A stretch of 6,527 nucleotides of DNA from Brumimicrobium sp035497735 (GTDB taxonomy: Bacteria > Bacteroidota > Bacteroidia > Flavobacteriales_D > Crocinitomicaceae), in assembly GCA_035497735.1 (NCBI GenBank), contig DATJCX010000014.1, positions 1 to 6,527 on the forward strand, written 5' to 3'. The notes beneath the pieces were generated by a model. The model was given only the letters and a program-made list of their open reading frames with translations. It searched no databases and was not told the origin of the DNA. Of the stretch, positions 6,281-6,527 are shown piece by piece. How positions within the stretch are numbered: the first letter of the stretch is position 1; each line of letters begins with the position of its first letter. Made by a program: the position numbers and the translations under genes.

Positions 6281-6527
6281 AACAAAGCTTTGAGCTCAGT
6301 CGCTTCATGTGGCTTCATTTTTCCAGCCAACACCAAACTCAATTGCTTGCGTCGTAAAGCAGCATTAAAACGCTCTTTTTCTAAACCGGTTTCAGGAATA
6401 ATAGCTGGTATTTGTGTCGGAATTCCGGATTCATCAACAGCTACAAAAGTATAAATGGCTTCATTGGCCCTTGTTTTCACACCAGATTCACGATCTTCTA
6501 TCCACACATCCATATACACTTCCATAG
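6274..6527 (-). CDS. acyl-CoA thioesterase (hot-dog fold), C-terminal fragment
   Basis: The last 83 residues of a minus-strand gene whose start lies right of the window; stop TAA is at 6276-6274. The Met encoded at 6525-6523 is internal, in the family's S-M-E-V-Y-type strand, not a start. The sequence shows the second half of a 4HBT hot-dog domain of the YciA/BFIT acyl-CoA hydrolase type: MEVYMDVWIEDRESG, KTRANEAIYTFVAVDE, then IPAIIPET and a charged C-terminal helix region KERFNAALRRKQLSLVLAGKMKP ending ELKALFQ. Such enzymes hydrolyse acyl-CoA to free acid and CoA in the cytoplasm. About half of the usual 165-175 residues is visible, and nothing in it is broken. The gene converges on the SusCD operon. 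A decayed copy of its 3' end lies on the far side of that operon at 421-529. Chain-length preference cannot be told from this fragment. Confidence 0.88.
   Translation of the reverse strand, partial: MEVYMDVWIEDRESGVKTRANEAIYTFVAVDESGIPTQIPAIIPETGLEKERFNAALRRKQLSLVLAGKMKPHEATELKALFQ
6289..6398. repeat. right copy of a diverged direct repeat flanking the SusCD block
   Basis: This is the part of the intact thioesterase 3' end that is repeated at 421-529 in the same orientation. The best-conserved core is the first 19 bases from 6306 (identical to 437-455), then GCATTAAAACG (6361-6371, against 492-502 on the left). The copies are 5869 bases apart and enclose the SusC and SusD genes, the terminator and the decayed stretch. 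The divergence (about 80% identity) shows the duplication is not recent or that the copies came from different strains. Confidence 0.8.

Noticed and set aside
1..6527. CRISPR array, tRNA, rRNA, toxin-antitoxin or phage-defence genes
   Set aside because: No regularly spaced repeats, cloverleaf, rRNA sequence or defence-protein motifs were seen on either strand.

Overview
The window looks like chromosomal DNA from a member of the Flavobacteriia (Bacteroidetes). The grounds are an adjacent SusC/SusD-type outer-membrane pair, an EnvC-like LytM fragment and a hot-dog thioesterase with flavobacterial-style sequence, AT-rich DNA, and A/T-rich translation starts without clear Shine-Dalgarno sites. 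The lineage call is inference from protein style, not from a marker gene.

Layout, left to right. (1) 2-328 (+): C-terminal end of an EnvC-like degenerate LytM/M23 protein, cut by the window edge. (2) 329-651: a non-coding or decayed stretch with a doubtful 47-codon ORF starting 1 nt after the envC-like stop, a broken minus-strand copy of the 3' end of a thioesterase gene (421-529), and the AT-rich leader of the next operon. (3) 652-3882 (+): a complete SusC/RagA-family TonB-dependent transporter. (4) 3895-5424 (+): its SusD/RagB-family surface lipoprotein partner, 12 nt downstream. (5) 5448-5487: a strong intrinsic terminator closing the two-gene operon. (6) 5488-5850: AT-rich DNA with no gene. 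(7) 5851-6280: a stretch that reads like a decayed membrane-protein gene with stops and a frame change. (8) 6274-6527 (-): C-terminal half of an intact-looking acyl-CoA thioesterase, cut by the right edge.

The SusC and SusD proteins would act together at the outer membrane. The lipoprotein captures an oligomeric nutrient (glycan or peptide) at the cell surface, and the TonB-powered barrel imports it. No glycoside hydrolase, peptidase, sulfatase or regulator is present in the window, so the substrate cannot be assigned.

The most notable observation is that the SusCD block is bracketed by two same-orientation copies of the thioesterase 3' end: an intact one on the right (within 6274-6527) and a decayed one on the left (421-529, about 80% identical over 93 ungapped bases, with an in-frame stop). 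This fits a model in which envC and the thioesterase gene were once convergent neighbours and the SusCD segment entered between them, leaving a displaced gene end behind. No integrase or transposase is visible, so the mechanism is open.
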